Under the pieces are notes generated by a model. The model was not told where the DNA came from. It saw only the letters and a list, made by a program, of their open reading frames with translations, and did no database searches. Below, in pieces: positions 1-12,320 of a stretch of DNA of 64,000 nucleotides. This DNA is from Mimachlamys varia (lineage: Eukaryota > Mollusca > Bivalvia > Pectinida > Pectinidae), in contig OX392538.1 in the NCBI GenBank assembly GCA_947623455.1, positions 26,287,001 through 26,351,000 on the forward strand, in the 5' to 3' direction. Each line of letters opens with the position of its first letter. The stretch's first letter is position 1. A program made the position numbers and the translations under genes.

Positions 1-470
1 TTAGGAGAACTTGACAAAAAGCGAATTTAATGCACCGTAAAATAGCCTCTGGCAAACGCCAATTTTACCCCCTAAAAACTGTTGAAAGTGATAAATCAAG
101 AAATAAAAAATCAAACGACTTATATATAATATACAATGACAAGCAAAAATGTTTCAAAATTGACTTTTGATTTTTATTATCAAACAAATAACAGCAAAAC
201 TACGGAAATTATAAGATTCCAACAGTGAGTAATTTTCATTTATGAAGTATTAAAAAAACAAGAAAAAAATACAGTCTGTTACATTTTTCCTGTGACAGAG
301 GATATTCAATGGTTTGCCGTTTAATATCAAATACATTTCATGAGTATGGCAGATTTTTTCTTATTTTCACGAGTGCATAGTACGAGTGAAAATATATATC
401 ATGACATGATGCACGCATACTTAGAGGAAAACCAATAGATAATATAATATGGAGCAATTATTTTTACAGT
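1..470. other. AT-rich non-coding stretch
   Basis: No supported gene. The stretch is A/T-rich with homopolymer runs. Short open frames here contain no recognisable domain. The final 100 bases carry GATGCACGCATAC, which recurs in the duplicated CATGAC-rich block that follows, so the repeat may begin near position 400. Confidence 0.6.
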
Positions 471-1400
471 TTTAGTGGGCAACATGATAAGACCGGACAC
501 GATATGATATCATGGCAACACATGGCGTGACAAGACAAAAAAAAAAACGACATGACATGACGCACGCATACATAGAAGACAAACCTAGATGGTATGATAA
601 GGAGCATTTTAATATTCAGGTTCAGAAGGTAACAATTGAAGCCCACAATCAGAGGTGACATCATAACAAAGTATGGCATGACACTAGCGATCGTCAACAT
701 GATATGACGCCATGAAAGGACACAACATCAGAACACTACGTCACCATTCTGCCTTTCCTGTTACACAGCTCGTCTCGACATGACGCGTGGTAATAAGGTG
801 GTAATCGTAGCAGTAGGGTTAAGAACGATGTATAATACCTGTATTGGTTCAGTAGACAGCAAATTAACATCTTAACATAAGAAGACACAACCTGAAAAAA
901 AATCGCAAAGGACCCCCCCCCCCCCCCCATAAAAAAACAAACACCAAATAAAAGTAAATAAGGACCGTTTTGTTTAACATGTTCAGTAGAAAGCGTTCCA
1001 ACACCATGAATTGGTGGTAAGGTATGACTGGACATGGCATGACATGACATTGCTTGACAAGACGCACATATAAAAATCATGACAAGACAAACAAACATAA
1101 AAGAAAAAAAGATAATATGGCAATGAACAGTTAGATATTCATGTTTATAGCCAACAATTTAGGCCCACAATCAGAGGTGACATCATGACATGACACAATT
1201 GTTTGTTTGATTAGATCACATCACATCATAACACTACATCACCGCATAATTGTTGTATGTAAACACACAAAAAACCCTGTTTTATGACCCGACATACCGC
1301 ATGGTAATAGGGTTTAGAATAATGTATAGTGCTTATATAGTATGAACTAATTCAATCTTTACATATCAACATGATATGGCACGACCTGAATAAAATGCGC
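470..1400. repeat. Diverged tandem duplication of a CATGAC-rich segment
   Basis: Two diverged copies of a roughly 520-bp segment lie in direct orientation. The shared anchor GCCCACAATCAGAGGTGACA is at 641 and again at 1163, giving a period of 522. Both copies also share a GGTAATA...GGGTT...AATGTATA tract and a following ACATGATATGGCACGACCTG-like tract. The short motif CATGACATGAC recurs throughout. A run of C at about 914-928 lies between the copies. Open frames here follow the simple repeat and have no domain. The element class is not recognised. Confidence 0.6.
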
Positions 1401-2584
1401 GTTTACTTGGGAAAAAACATTTACTTTCTTTTGTTTGGTGAGAGTGCTTCACATTACGTATGTAAGCATTGTTAAAAAAACTTACATTTCACATGTTCCA
1501 AAATGACAAAATAAAAATCATTCAATAGTTAATGGTACCTATAACCATGAAGATGTTTTTAATCCTAAAAAAAATCCTTCCTTCTTTGACTCGCTCTAAC
1601 CAAATCATTAAGTCGTTATGTTTTAATGCTGCGCGATACAAGCCGCTCTTAAAAACACTCTCGCCATTTATTTGATACTTTAGAGGTATTTCAATACTTT
1701 TGTAATGAAAATAAAAGCCACAAAATATGATTACAACACATACATATCGTAAAAATTAAAAAAAAACATATCTTAGGACTACATTTCTTTCTGTTGCCTA
1801 GTGAAGAACCAAGCTAGCTGTCGGCTGCAACATCACGCAGCTGTTCTTACATATGTATCTCTTGCATTGGTAAGATGACAACAAGCATGAATTGAAAGAA
1901 AATCACATGTTATTTGACCGCAACCATTTCAATGTTTGTCATTTACTCATATTCAAATGAACTAGTTTTAGTCCTAAGCTCTAAATAGACAACACAAATT
2001 TATATAAGGCTAGATAACAAGCCCTCCGAATAAGCTTTCTAAGGTAATAGAGTACAGTAAAAATGGTTGATTCTGAAACAAATGTAAAACATCTGATCAC
2101 ACATGTATATACTTGTAAACTGCAAATAATTTGCATTACATAAAAAGTGTAAAAACACAATTCTTCTATGTACCTGTACGTCACTTGTGTAAAAATCAAT
2201 CATGGTTACAACATCAAAGGTTACCAGAAAAGCACTCCACCCAAAAAGGACCTTTCCTTTAAACCCAGAATTTGTCTGAAATTACATACTTGAATGCATC
2301 TATTCACATCTGTGTCCAAGCACAGGTAGTTTGTTTGGATGTTTATTTTAAATATTGTCCCTTTTGTGCGTTTGGTCACTTCATATAACGCTAGCTTTTC
2401 ATGTGAAGGCCAATGTTTTAATTTCTTACCAAATTCATGTATTCGTTGTACATATATATATCACGTTTGCTATCGTACTCCGCTATCTAATTCTTATTAA
2501 TACGGCGAGTCCTGTTGATAGATTATATATTCAATTGTAAGTGAAAGGTGTATTGACAGGACTCTATTTCTGTTTCGAATAAGA
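1401..2584. other. Non-coding 3' flank of the Patched-like gene
   Basis: About 1.2 kb without a supported gene. Composition is AT-rich with scattered A and T runs. Short open frames (for example 1981-2199 minus and 2355-2540 plus) lack domain signatures or splice partners. Confidence 0.6.
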
Positions 2585-2590
2585 TTTAAT
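2585..2590 (-). terminator. Candidate polyadenylation signal of the Patched-like gene
   Basis: On the minus strand this reads ATTAAA, the common variant of AATAAA. It sits 46 bases past the stop codon at 2637-2639, a plausible distance for a short 3' UTR. It is a single hexamer and could be coincidental in AT-rich sequence. Confidence 0.4.
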
Positions 2591-2636
2591 GGAAGGTTAC
2601 ACTTTCATAGCTTGATGGCTACTACTCTTGAAAAAA

Positions 2637-5600
2637 TCAGAGATTGGTAACATCGGGAACATTTGGTATCGGCATGGATAAGCCTTCCCAATTATCAAGT
2701 TCCGATATATGTGGTTTGACTCTACTGTGTACAACTTCCCTATTATCCAGTCTTGTCTTGCCTTGTTTGTGACCTTTTCCGTTGGTTCGTTGTTCTGATG
2801 CCATGCGAATTGTCGAGGCGTTCACATTTGTGATGCGTGGTATGGGGGTTACTTTTTCTTCGGTAATAGGTCCAACTAATGAAAAAATCAATGGAAGTAG
2901 TAACAACGCATGCGCTAGTCCAAATATATTAACTAGGAAAATTAGTTTAAAGAAACTCTTGAATATATACAAGGGTGTGAAAGCAAGAACCGAAATGCCG
3001 ACAATCGAGGATAAGGCGGCGTTAATGATAGGCCCACCAGCACGGTCTAATGCTTTATTCACGCGATCCTGTCGTGACGTGCCATCTACAGTAATGTATG
3101 CGTGACAGATGTGCGCACTGAAATCAACAGAAAATCCAATACTAAAGAAAATATCAATCATAGTAATAGGGCTCAGGGTGAGGTCCCAGTAATGCATAAA
3201 CCCAAACATACCGGCACATATCATCACCATGGTACCAGTGACGCATGCAACCAGTAATGGATGAGGCATAAATACCAGAGTGACCAAAAATATGGCGGCT
3301 ATAGCCACACCGACTGTTGTTAAAGTTATCGAGAAAACATAAGCGTACTGGTCAAAAAAGATAAACGGAGAGGAAAAGCAAACAACTGGTAGAGGAGAAT
3401 TGTCTGCTACTTCCCGCATTCGTAGCATCATGTTCCCTCTTCGTTCAGAATCGGGAAGATCGTTTGTCAAAACGGAAAACCTTGCACCGACAATTTTCGT
3501 TTCAGCGCTGTTGATGACTACGTCATTGGCGTGGTCCGTCCTGGTTGTCAGGAAGGTTTTGAGGCCGGCTATGAAGCTTGTCTCGCTGACAGCACTGTAA
3601 TACCCGGAACTCTTGAAGTCAGTAAGCCAATCAAAAGTAACACTCGGATTGATGTCAGCGTCAGCTCTGGCGTTCGACAACAGATCGGAAACACGACTCT
3701 GGACAGTAGCATCCGAGTAGGTCTGAGTGGACGTTATTGTAAACCCTATCGGAATTTCGAAGGTAAAATGACCCTCTATAAGCTTAATGTAGGTATAAAA
3801 GTACGAGTCTTCGGTCACCAAATTACTGAGTTCCAGACCACGCTTAAAATTCGTAATACCATAAACAGTTGCTACCAAATAACCGATGAAAATCACTGCT
3901 ATCGTTATCTTCCCTGGTAAGTGTTGAACGATGCGTTGAAAAAGGAGTTTGGGATATCTTTCTAAAGGACTTTCGTTGTCTTGTCTTTTTTCCGGAATTC
4001 GTCCACCACAACAAAACACATGGCATCTAGATTTACCATTCGCTCGTAGCTTATCGCGGCTTTCTATTTTACGACAGGTTCCGCAATGGTAGCTTCCGGC
4101 CATTCGGCGTTCATTGATTGCCATGCAAGGAACAAAGAAGGTCAATTGGTTGATGTAGCAGAAAAGGACAGCTACTCCTGAAGAAAACAAAAAGAACATA
4201 TCAGATATATAAATCATGTAGCTTTAGGACGGATCTTGAACGAGATTGCTATCGTCAATAGTAAAATGCGTGTAACTTTTCTATTTCACGTTGACATACC
4301 TGACCGAACTTGATTTTAGTGGCTACCAAACGTTGGTTCCTTAATAGTAATATACATGTAATTTTTCTACTTCATATTGGCATGAATGACGGAACTTGAG
4401 TTTGGATGACTACAAAACGTGTTTAACTTAATAGTAAAATGCAAGTAACTGTTTTATTTCACGTAAGTTAAAATAACGGAACTTCACATTGGATGACTAC
4501 CAGACTGATTTTGATGGTTCGTATCTCGTGATTGTTTATATAATACAAGAGTTTAACCTAGCCTCCGAAGGGTGTCGATAACATCGCATTCGTCAATAAT
4601 CTGACATAACAATGATGGTTTTGTAAATGGGTTTACCCGCGTATAGACAGAAGTTCCTGACGCTGATAAAGGATGCTGATGCACCAATGGCGAACGCCAG
4701 AAAGTCAGTGATTGATGTGATGGTAATGGCCACGCCCCCTGTCTTCATCGTCTCTTTGAGCTTTTCCTCAATCGTGTTCGTCCCTGGACAGTCCGCCAAA
4801 CAGGAAATTAGGATGAACATGTCATCCAGACCGATACCTATATATACCAACAAGCCTAGTTTTACACAGACATGCAGACCGTTACCTTTATCAACGGTCC
4901 GATATCTACACAGTTAGCACAGTTATCGACTTTATAACACAAGACTTTTAACCCGTATGTTAATATTAGTTAACTACCAACTCATCTAAAATTTTAACGT
5001 ATGTATTACAAAATAATATGATCACAAATAATTTATCTATATTCAAACAGTCTGATCAATATCAATATTTTTGGTTCTTTTGACATTCCTTAGATGAATC
5101 TTGTAACAAAAAAATTAAACAAATGAAAACAAACCCAAAAACAATAAGATTGAATTCACTTAGATCGATAATTTGGAAATACATGTCTCAAAAATAATTT
5201 GATACACAAATAATTTACATATCAAACTTTTCCGGATCGAATGACCGAGTAACCAATCCGTATTATTGGTTTAAGAGGTGCCGAAAATGTAAACGGATCG
5301 TTTCGTCTAATTATCGATTGAGAACTGATTTTTGTTTTTTTCGTTGATTCGATCGCTCTCCGAGTTATTTTTTAAAACATTGTTAAGCAATCCCAAGAAT
5401 ATTTTGAAAATTAAAATAAAAAACAAAAGAGTGTTTGTCACTCATGTTTACTCACCTATGACCAGAAATGGGAGCATTCCCACGATACTGACAAACTTAA
5501 CCCCAGCAGCACTAACAAGGCCAAACGCTCCAAGGATAGCAATTCCTGTTGCGACAACACCTGCACGACCCAGATTTTGTCTGTCGGAAACACAGTCTCC

Positions 5601-6446
5601 GCCGAAAGTGGCGAATCCAGCGTAAGTCAACATCAAAGCCATTGTTAAGGAGAAATACAGAATGACCCCGTCAACATTTTTCTCAAACTCGTCCTCCAAA
5701 GATGATGAAGTTGAATACGCAACGTCAACCAAAGAGGAAGAGAAAGTTTCAAACATTTCTATGTACTTCTTTTCCCAAACCTTTGACCGCGATGTTGCTG
5801 TTACTGTGTCTTGTCGAAGATAGAAAATCAGCCTAACCATTTTAGCAGAAGTGAGGTAACCCCCTGACGACTGTGCACCCCCTAAATTGCCACTGATATA
5901 TTTAAAGTTAAATAGTGGGTAGTTTATGGTGTTGGACGCCATTGCTGAGCGGAACGCTGTACTGAACACAAAGTCCCCCTCAACAACACAGCTTCCGCTC
6001 CTCAGGGCACACACGTCCGCCAGACTAAGACTTGTGCCATCACTTGTGATCCTTATCGTGGTGTTGATATAGTTGTATATCCTTTCAATTTCATCCACGT
6101 ACGTCGTGGTAAGGATGCTGGAGCCGTCCTTAGGTATTATGATAATGTCAGCGTATAGAATATCCTCTGTAGTGCTCTTGCTATAGAAGTTCGAGCCGGA
6201 CTTGTCGACAGGGAAGATGCTCCTGACGACGGCACGGTCCGCTTTTGACTGGCTGTTTTGAGGTGTATACAGTGTTTCAGTGTCTGTTTCACTCTCTATC
6301 CGGAGCAGCCCTATTCCCAGAAGACAGTTGATGGTAACACATGTAATCAGGACATGCCATGGATATCTCGACACCAGTGCTCCATATTTCTCGAAGGGCG
6401 TTCCTAGTCTATCTTCCCACCTCTTATAAAATCGTGTAAACTTCAT
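2637..6446 (-). CDS. Patched domain-containing protein (PTCHD3-like RND-family membrane protein), three exons
   Basis: The coding sequence joins exon 1 (6446-5456), exon 2 (4837-4637) and exon 3 (4177-2637). All junctions are GT-AG and codon phases match, giving 910 residues. Both introns interrupt a glycine codon after its first base. TM1 lies at about residues 31-48, followed by LYTP (59-62), typical of PTCHD3/PTR proteins, and a large extracellular loop. The sterol-sensing-like TM block starts near 260. It includes GIGLDDMFIL (331-340) across the exon 1/2 junction and TSITDF in exon 2. The second half has TM7 near 488-508, a second loop, then GFSVDFSAHI (from 745) and the closing helices. 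A hydrophilic tail of about 70 residues follows. The family comprises RND-type proteins related to Patched and NPC1; many members have no known substrate. The ATG at 6446 has a fitting context (AAAAATG) and a family-like N-terminus. No stop or frameshift is seen. A further 5' non-coding exon is possible. The exact PTCHD subtype is uncertain. Confidence 0.9.
4178..4636 (-). repeat. Intron 2 with three 86-bp tandem repeats
   Basis: The intron runs from the donor GGGTAAAC (GT at 4636-4635) to the acceptor TTCAG ending at 4178. Within it, a unit beginning GTAA(A/T)AT recurs at 4261, 4347 and 4434 (plus-strand coordinates), a period of 86-87 bases, each followed by a GGAACTT or GAACTTGA and GACTAC/GGCTACCA tract. 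The copies are diverged. No element family is recognised. Confidence 0.65.
4838..5455 (-). other. Intron 1 of the Patched-like gene
   Basis: The donor is CATAG/GTGAGT (GT at 5455-5454) and the acceptor is TATATAG ending at 4838. Joining exon ends restores the glycine codon in VIG-IGLDDMF, which is continuous in the family. The intron is AT-rich, with nothing recognisable inside. Confidence 0.85.
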
Positions 6447-9400
6447 TTTTAGATCTGTAGGTAAAAGTTATACATATGTAAAAAGAATCTACCATGCATC
6501 AACAAAATTAACATATTACAAAGTTTCCTGGTGCAAAAATGCCTTTTTTTGTCATTCGCAATCCTAACAAGTAAACATACTAGTGAGCTTATTTAAAAAC
6601 GTTCACCTTAACATCAAACAAGGGTATATAATATCTCATAATGAGACCGAGGTGTCGGCCATATAAAAACATTAGTATAACGATCACGTGACAATCACAT
6701 GTCCAGCTAGTGTATGGTGAAATCTTCAACTCAGAATCGTAGAATGCTTTATAAGTCTCTGATCGACTCAATTAACAAAATTATCGGTTCAAACAATAAT
6801 AAACACATTTTTTATTTTTTTGAGACTTTTAGAACGGCGATACGGGAAAATTATCTGCTCATGCAATGAAGACAGTATTGCTAAAATGAATGAAAACACA
6901 GGTCCCCGAAGTAATTTGTTTTTTTATTGCATTTTCTCGCAAGACGTCGAGTCAAGGTAATCGTGATTTTTTTTATGAAATGCATGCTTGTTTTCATATG
7001 AGAATATCGACAGGCCTATAGACGTTTTGACAGTTACCCGTCCGCCATCTTGGATCGGGATTTAGAGCGTCAGGGTCAGAGGTCAATTGTTTACAATGTT
7101 TGCGCGATTACACGGGTAACGCATGGTACCAATGTTTTAAACAGTCCTTTTTACCGCTTATAAGAAATGACAACTAGTTTTGAAACTTCTATCACTTGGT
7201 TACATTATCAATAGATGTGATAAAATTTTCCAATGGTCCTGTTCATAAAGCTGCAACAAGCATATTTGCAAATATGATGAAATGGAGGATTATCAACTTT
7301 GCTTGAATTTGGAGCAAGCATTAATAGGAAGTTGACTTCTTTGAATGATTTTTCAAAAGAAAAGCAAATCAAAATTACATGTGACCAGCAATATTTAATT
7401 ACTTTCACTGATTTAAAAGCAAACTGTGAAATATGTATTGTTTTAATGTCTTTCCATACTCAGGAATCAAATACATCACATTTCTAGCAGTTACAGTTCT
7501 ACGTTTTGATGTTGAATATCATCAATAGACAGACTGAACATTTTCAGGAACCAACAGATATATTGAGTGATGAGCACTCTGAATGACATAGCTGTCATTC
7601 AAACTCAACAGAACAAAATGTGAGCTAATACAAAGATTTTTTATTTCAAGAAAAAGAACTTAATCAAAGCAAAGTATAATTTTCACATACTCCTGCATTC
7701 TCAAAAAACATCTTACCTGACCCAGGTAAATCAGAGATACTATTGGAAACATAAATCAAAGCCAAGGCTATCTTTGACCTCAAGTACTTGTATATCTAAA
7801 GGGACTAAGGTACAATATATATAACGCTTAAAAGTAACTCATTTTTGGAGTATTTACAAGGTACACCCCAAGTTCTTAAATATGCCCATTTTAGACTAGT
7901 TTCAATTCATTGTGTCAAATATGTATGTATTGAGTGTTGATATACTTTTCATGAAAGTGTATTATTTATCGCCCTCTTTAAATATTTGCATTATTATATT
8001 TATCTATCAATATTAATTGGATATACACCAGGCCATTAAATAGTACTATAGCAACACTTTTTCTTACTCAACATCTCAAGCCCTCGTGCTTTGTTCATAG
8101 AAATTGACCTTCATGAATAGTCTTTTTTAAATGTTATAATTTAAGCCCATGTGAGCTTTGTGAGCTGTAATATTTTATATTCAGAATCACATTCAGTGGT
8201 TAGCTACATTGTCCTGGGGTTACATATCTGCATCGTTGGAAACCAACGGTACATTTATCTTGCAAACATGCAAATTTTTGAAAAGTGTGCTGTGGGTTTC
8301 CGACGATAATAGAGATCTGATAACGGTTCATTTGTAAAGACGTGATCTCTCTTGGTTTTGTCTGCCTTCGTCGTTCAACATATATATAATTATGTTTCGA
8401 TAGGTAAGCCTTAAAAGGGTAAGCGAGTAGGATTATATTGAATGTTGAAATGAAGTCGGCCTATTCCGCACTTTCGTCGTCAGGCCATGGTCATCTGTAA
8501 CTGTACGTCACTAGGCCAAGGAATTTGAATCACCGGAAATGACGGATACAAATTTATGGTATTGCGGGTGACAGGGATTTACAAGTTCATCTAAAGACGA
8601 AACTGTGGGTAGGTATGATACATGCATCTGTTCCCTATTGGTACCAATATGTTTAAACAAATACGTCTTCAAACTGTCAATATTCAACAGCGCTCATTCG
8701 GCGCGAGGGAGAGGACAGCTATTTCCATATAATAACGTTTACGCTGCAGTGTCACTATATAAACTAAGCAACTTCCGTTTCGAGGCATAGGACTAGAACC
8801 CGAAATGAGTATGAATACGAACGTGAGATGAATGTTAAACACATTGCATGTCACGCCGAACTCTTGTTTGGATGAGAAATAATTGTAAAGACAACTTCTT
8901 AGCTGAATTTAGTCCATTTTAATCGTTTAATTGATAAAATCGAATAAACTCATTTTGACATAGAAAAAGAATGTTTTATCAACACAAATATAAGCTTTTT
9001 ATCAACCATTCTCCGCCATGAAGAGGGCCTCTCTCCTTTAGTCTCGGAATGTGCAGAAGGCCAATCGTCCGATAAATTGTCAGCATTATTGCCAATCTGA
9101 CACCACATACACTTTGTAGAAATACGATGCGTATCCCTACCATCAGTGTGAAGTCAACCAAATATAGCATGCATGCTTTCGGGTTGCTATGCATTGTATT
9201 ATCGTATTACCCCTTTATATGGCCGACCAAGTCGCATCCCTCATTTTTCAAATTCAGCGGACATGCCTCCTCAGTATGACGTCATAAATACGCGACGTCA
9301 TTTACAATGACGACAATTATTTCAAGTGTTATTTTAAAGCACTCTTAGACACAAACAGTGAAAAGGAAAGGTTTAAATATTTTCATAATAAAATCCCCTT

Positions 9401-9650
9401 GTACGGTCGCTATTTTCCACGGATTATATTTCCAAGTTCCGTTATAGGAGAAAGCACGTGAAACGTTTCCGTCTCTCGGAAACGAGCATGCGCTACGGGC
9501 TGTTCTGCAATTCAACATACAAGTGTTCCTTGGAGCTACAATTTTGTATTATTTTATGGTCAAAATTCATTTTTCGGGTATGGTTAGAAGTGGGAATGTA
9601 AATATAAGCATTAAACTGCATTCTGTGGCAATATGAAAGCCCACTGCATT
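6447..9650. other. Non-coding 5' flank and intergenic DNA with promoter-like motifs
   Basis: No gene is supported across 3.2 kb. CCGCCATCTTGG at 7042-7053 matches the YY1 consensus. At 9277-9284 there is TGACGTCA (CRE-like), with a second GACGTCA at 9294-9300. A 21-bp hairpin with stem CGTTTCCG lies at 9464-9484 and is followed by AGCATGCGCT, close to the NRF1 motif. These cluster near 9.3-9.5 kb and could mark a promoter, but no coding exon follows that I recognise. Confidence 0.45.
9277..9495. promoter_or_regulatory. Possible promoter cluster (two CRE-like sites, hairpin, NRF1-like site)
   Basis: Within about 220 bases there is one full TGACGTCA palindrome, one GACGTCA, an inverted CGTTTCCG...CGGAAACG hairpin, a CACGTG E-box at 9455-9460 and AGCATGCGCT. 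Such clustering is unusual in this AT-rich DNA. No adjacent exon or transcript evidence is visible, so promoter function is only inferred. Confidence 0.25.
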
Positions 9651-9659
9651 ATAGTGAAA

Positions 9660-10262
9660 TAAAACATGAACCGCTCAGGAATAATTCATTTATTGCATAC
9701 GAACTGTCTTACAGACGACCTTTTATTATATCGCGGATGATTTGTTTGGACTCAACGACGACCGGCCTTTTGTTCTAAACTGGCTGAGGGGGAAGCGAGT
9801 TAAATATCATATATATTTCACTCATATGTTAGATTTTTAAACTATGTTCACTCCAGCTTCACATTGTCATACTCCTGAATATTGTTTGATAGTTAACTGT
9901 AAACAATTGAATAGCCTCTACCTCTTTGTATTCTATTTATGTTACGTCAGTCACTTACTTATTGTAACAGTGTTTCAGATGAACGAACATAGTATTCTAT
10001 ACAGGTTTTGTCAGTCACTAACATCAAAAACCCTCAAAGGAGGCATACTGCAATTTCTATAGATTGTTGATTACCTGTGGATTATTCAGCAATAGACATA
10101 CATGTCTTTGTGCCATAAACACATTGAATGTACACGAATATTTCAAGTGGAACAATGCAATACATTTCTCAAATATATTAAAAAGCAGGGACGGACGTGA
10201 CTAGGGTTCGGTCTATATGCAGTACCTTAGATAGATAGCCTTAGTCAAGTTCTGAAGGCATT
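9660..10262 (+). repeat. Partial copy of the LINE-derived tandem unit (left outlier)
   Basis: This block repeats sequences from the 13.14-23.64 kb array. The first part (GAACTGTCTTACAG...) matches 15.66 and 20.44 kb. The part starting ATGTTCACTCCAGCTTC at 9844 matches 22650. The part through GTTCGGTCTATATGCAGTACC at 10207 is almost identical to 22.86-23.06 kb. The middle of the unit is missing. Its open frame (9844-10062) is a repeat-borne frame with no recognisable domain. Confidence 0.75.
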
Positions 10263-10385
10263 AAATTAAAAGTAGTTAAAGGATATACCATTAGGTCAGA
10301 CGAGTTACTTCCCTTTGACTTACATTATCTTCCTATGAAGATATACCTTACAAATGTAATACTGAACATCAAATACGAATGATAC

Positions 10386-11546
10386 AGACCATAGTCACCA
10401 GGAAAATATATGTCAAGCCCGATATTCAATCAATAAGTCACAGACCAAGTCATTCTATCTTCTATATTGTTTTCCGTTTACCAAATTTAAGGCAGTGTGC
10501 AAGCCAAGCTATCGCGTTCACACATCATATAGGCATTTACCATATACTAATAAATACTTGAATTACACATCCTATTTTTATTTTACCCTGGTAGTATATT
10601 AGCGTTTGGGAATGATCCTTTCGCTAATACGTTACCTCATAAAATGATATGCTTATACTATTTATCTGAAACGTTTAGTTCAACTTTTGCCCCAACATCT
10701 TTCACTTAAGCATTCAAGCATGTCCGGCAAACTCTTCTTTGTTACATACATTGTATAACTTAGAAACTAAAGAGATATACGTTAAATATATTGTCAAAAT
10801 GTTAAGTTACGTAGCTGAAGATTTAAGACATTGACGTGAAGATATGGAGTTGAGAAACAAATATTAGCGAGATATCCTAGGGAATTGCTGATTACCATAA
10901 AGTTACAACGCAACGAAGTAATGCATTCGTATTACTATCCATGGCTATGTTGAGATCCTCTGTAAATGTAGTTTACTGGTGTAATTTAAGATGTGTCTGT
11001 TATCCATTCCGCTGTGACATGTTTTATATGTAAACTGAGTACAGCTTTACATATTTATGAACTTATGTAATAAATAAATATTCATAGATATTCCAAAAAT
11101 GCTAAGAGTAGTATCTACTACCATGTAGATATATATGCTATTAAGCAATTGTGGAAATAATATGGAGAAATACGTTGAATACTCTAGATTTCGTTGCAAG
11201 TATTTGAAGGATATGCAATCAGCTTTTGTATATGAAATTACTTCCCTTTAGTCTAAATTGCACAAAAGGATTTATTTAAATCATGCAGAAATACTATGTT
11301 AATCACCTAAGGACTAGGTTCAGGGTATATTTGGGAAGCAAAATAAATTGATGATACTTAAAAAAGCTTTGATAATAGAACGAATTTTGATATATCTAGA
11401 CAACACAACAACGAATGAATACAACATACATGAAAGGGCCTATCGATACTTACCGTAACATTGGTTGTGGTTTGTAATTCTACATGAGAGCAAAATTCTT
11501 TTTTTAAACAAAATAAAAACATCACATCATTTATATACAGATTAAA
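10386..11546. other. 1.16-kb block present only in segmental copy 1
   Basis: Non-coding AT-rich DNA separating parts of copy 1 that are adjacent in copy 2. The left junction reads ATGATACAG and the right junction ATTAAAAACAAG; copy 2 reads ATGATACAAAACAAG. I see no terminal inverted repeats or clear target duplication, so a deletion in copy 2 is at least as likely as an insertion in copy 1. Confidence 0.5.
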
Positions 11547-11770
11547 AACAAGTTTTACAGTTTGTTAGTCAAATGATAAGGAACACGATCATATGTTCCT
11601 TTTTTATAATCAAAAGCAAAATATTATTATAATTTACGAAACATTAAAAAACCCACCAAAGTATCATTTAAAAAAACAACCGATTAAGTTGAAGGTTTGA
11701 ATTATTTATGTCAAAAGCACAAAATTTTGATAAGGATTGAAAGTCATTTTATAACTTCCATTTAAGTATT

Positions 11771-11900
11771 GAACTGTTTCCAGATGAAGTATACATTCGA
11801 TATGAATACAATTTGGGTGACAGATAACGGGCGACATGATTATTTATCTGTCACTCCAATTGTATTCATATCGACTGTATACTACATCTGGTAACAGTTC
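11771..11900. repeat. Foldback (inverted-repeat) element, copy 1
   Basis: Two arms of about 57 bases flank a loop of about 15 bases (around CGGGCGACATGATTA). The outer end is GAACTGTT...AACAGTTC; inner stem pieces include ATATGAATACAATT paired with AATTGTATTCATAT, and TGACAGATAA paired with TTATCTGTCA. The arms pair almost throughout. A second copy sits at 25152-25280 inside the other segmental duplicate. It resembles a foldback MITE, but no target duplication is evident. Confidence 0.75.
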
Positions 11901-12055
11901 ACTGCTTATATTTACATTTCCGACAATTTTAAAATATGCCTGCATCTATTTCTTTGGGATATAGTAGGTAAACATTCTCCATTTTTCCGTGTGTGTTGCT
12001 TTACTGGAAGTGTCTGATTTAAATATCATCTGAGCTATTGACTCAAAACCATTAT

Positions 12056-12320
12056 ACATGTTATCTGAGGCGGAGTGCAAAGCGTTGACGTAACGTAGTC
12101 CAACATGACATCATAAATGACGTCCCAATAGCCTGATTTAAATCAGTGGCATCTAAGCGATTGAGTCTAAGCCATCATACATGTTATCTGAGGCGGAGTG
12201 CAAAGCTTTGGTATAACATAGAGCAACATGGAGTCAGAAATAACGTCATGTGATGTGGATTGCAAATTGTAGCAAACAGTGTGATATACTACATATATAT
12301 ATATATATATATAATACCAG
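12056..12320 (+). repeat. Two-copy 123-bp tandem repeat and AT microsatellite
   Basis: The anchor TTATCTGAGGCGGAGTGCAA starts at 12061 and again at 12184, a period of 123. Each copy continues with AAAGC...TAACGTAG or TAACATAG and a CAACATG(A/G) tract. A (TA)n run of about 20 bases follows near 12293-12313. The same arrangement recurs in segmental copy 2 at 25434 and 25553. Confidence 0.7.

Noticed and set aside
914..928. Poly-C tract (others near 13400 and 40710) as a structural element
   Set aside because: Homopolymer runs of about 13-15 C without a shared flank; likely simple slippage or sequencing-prone sites.
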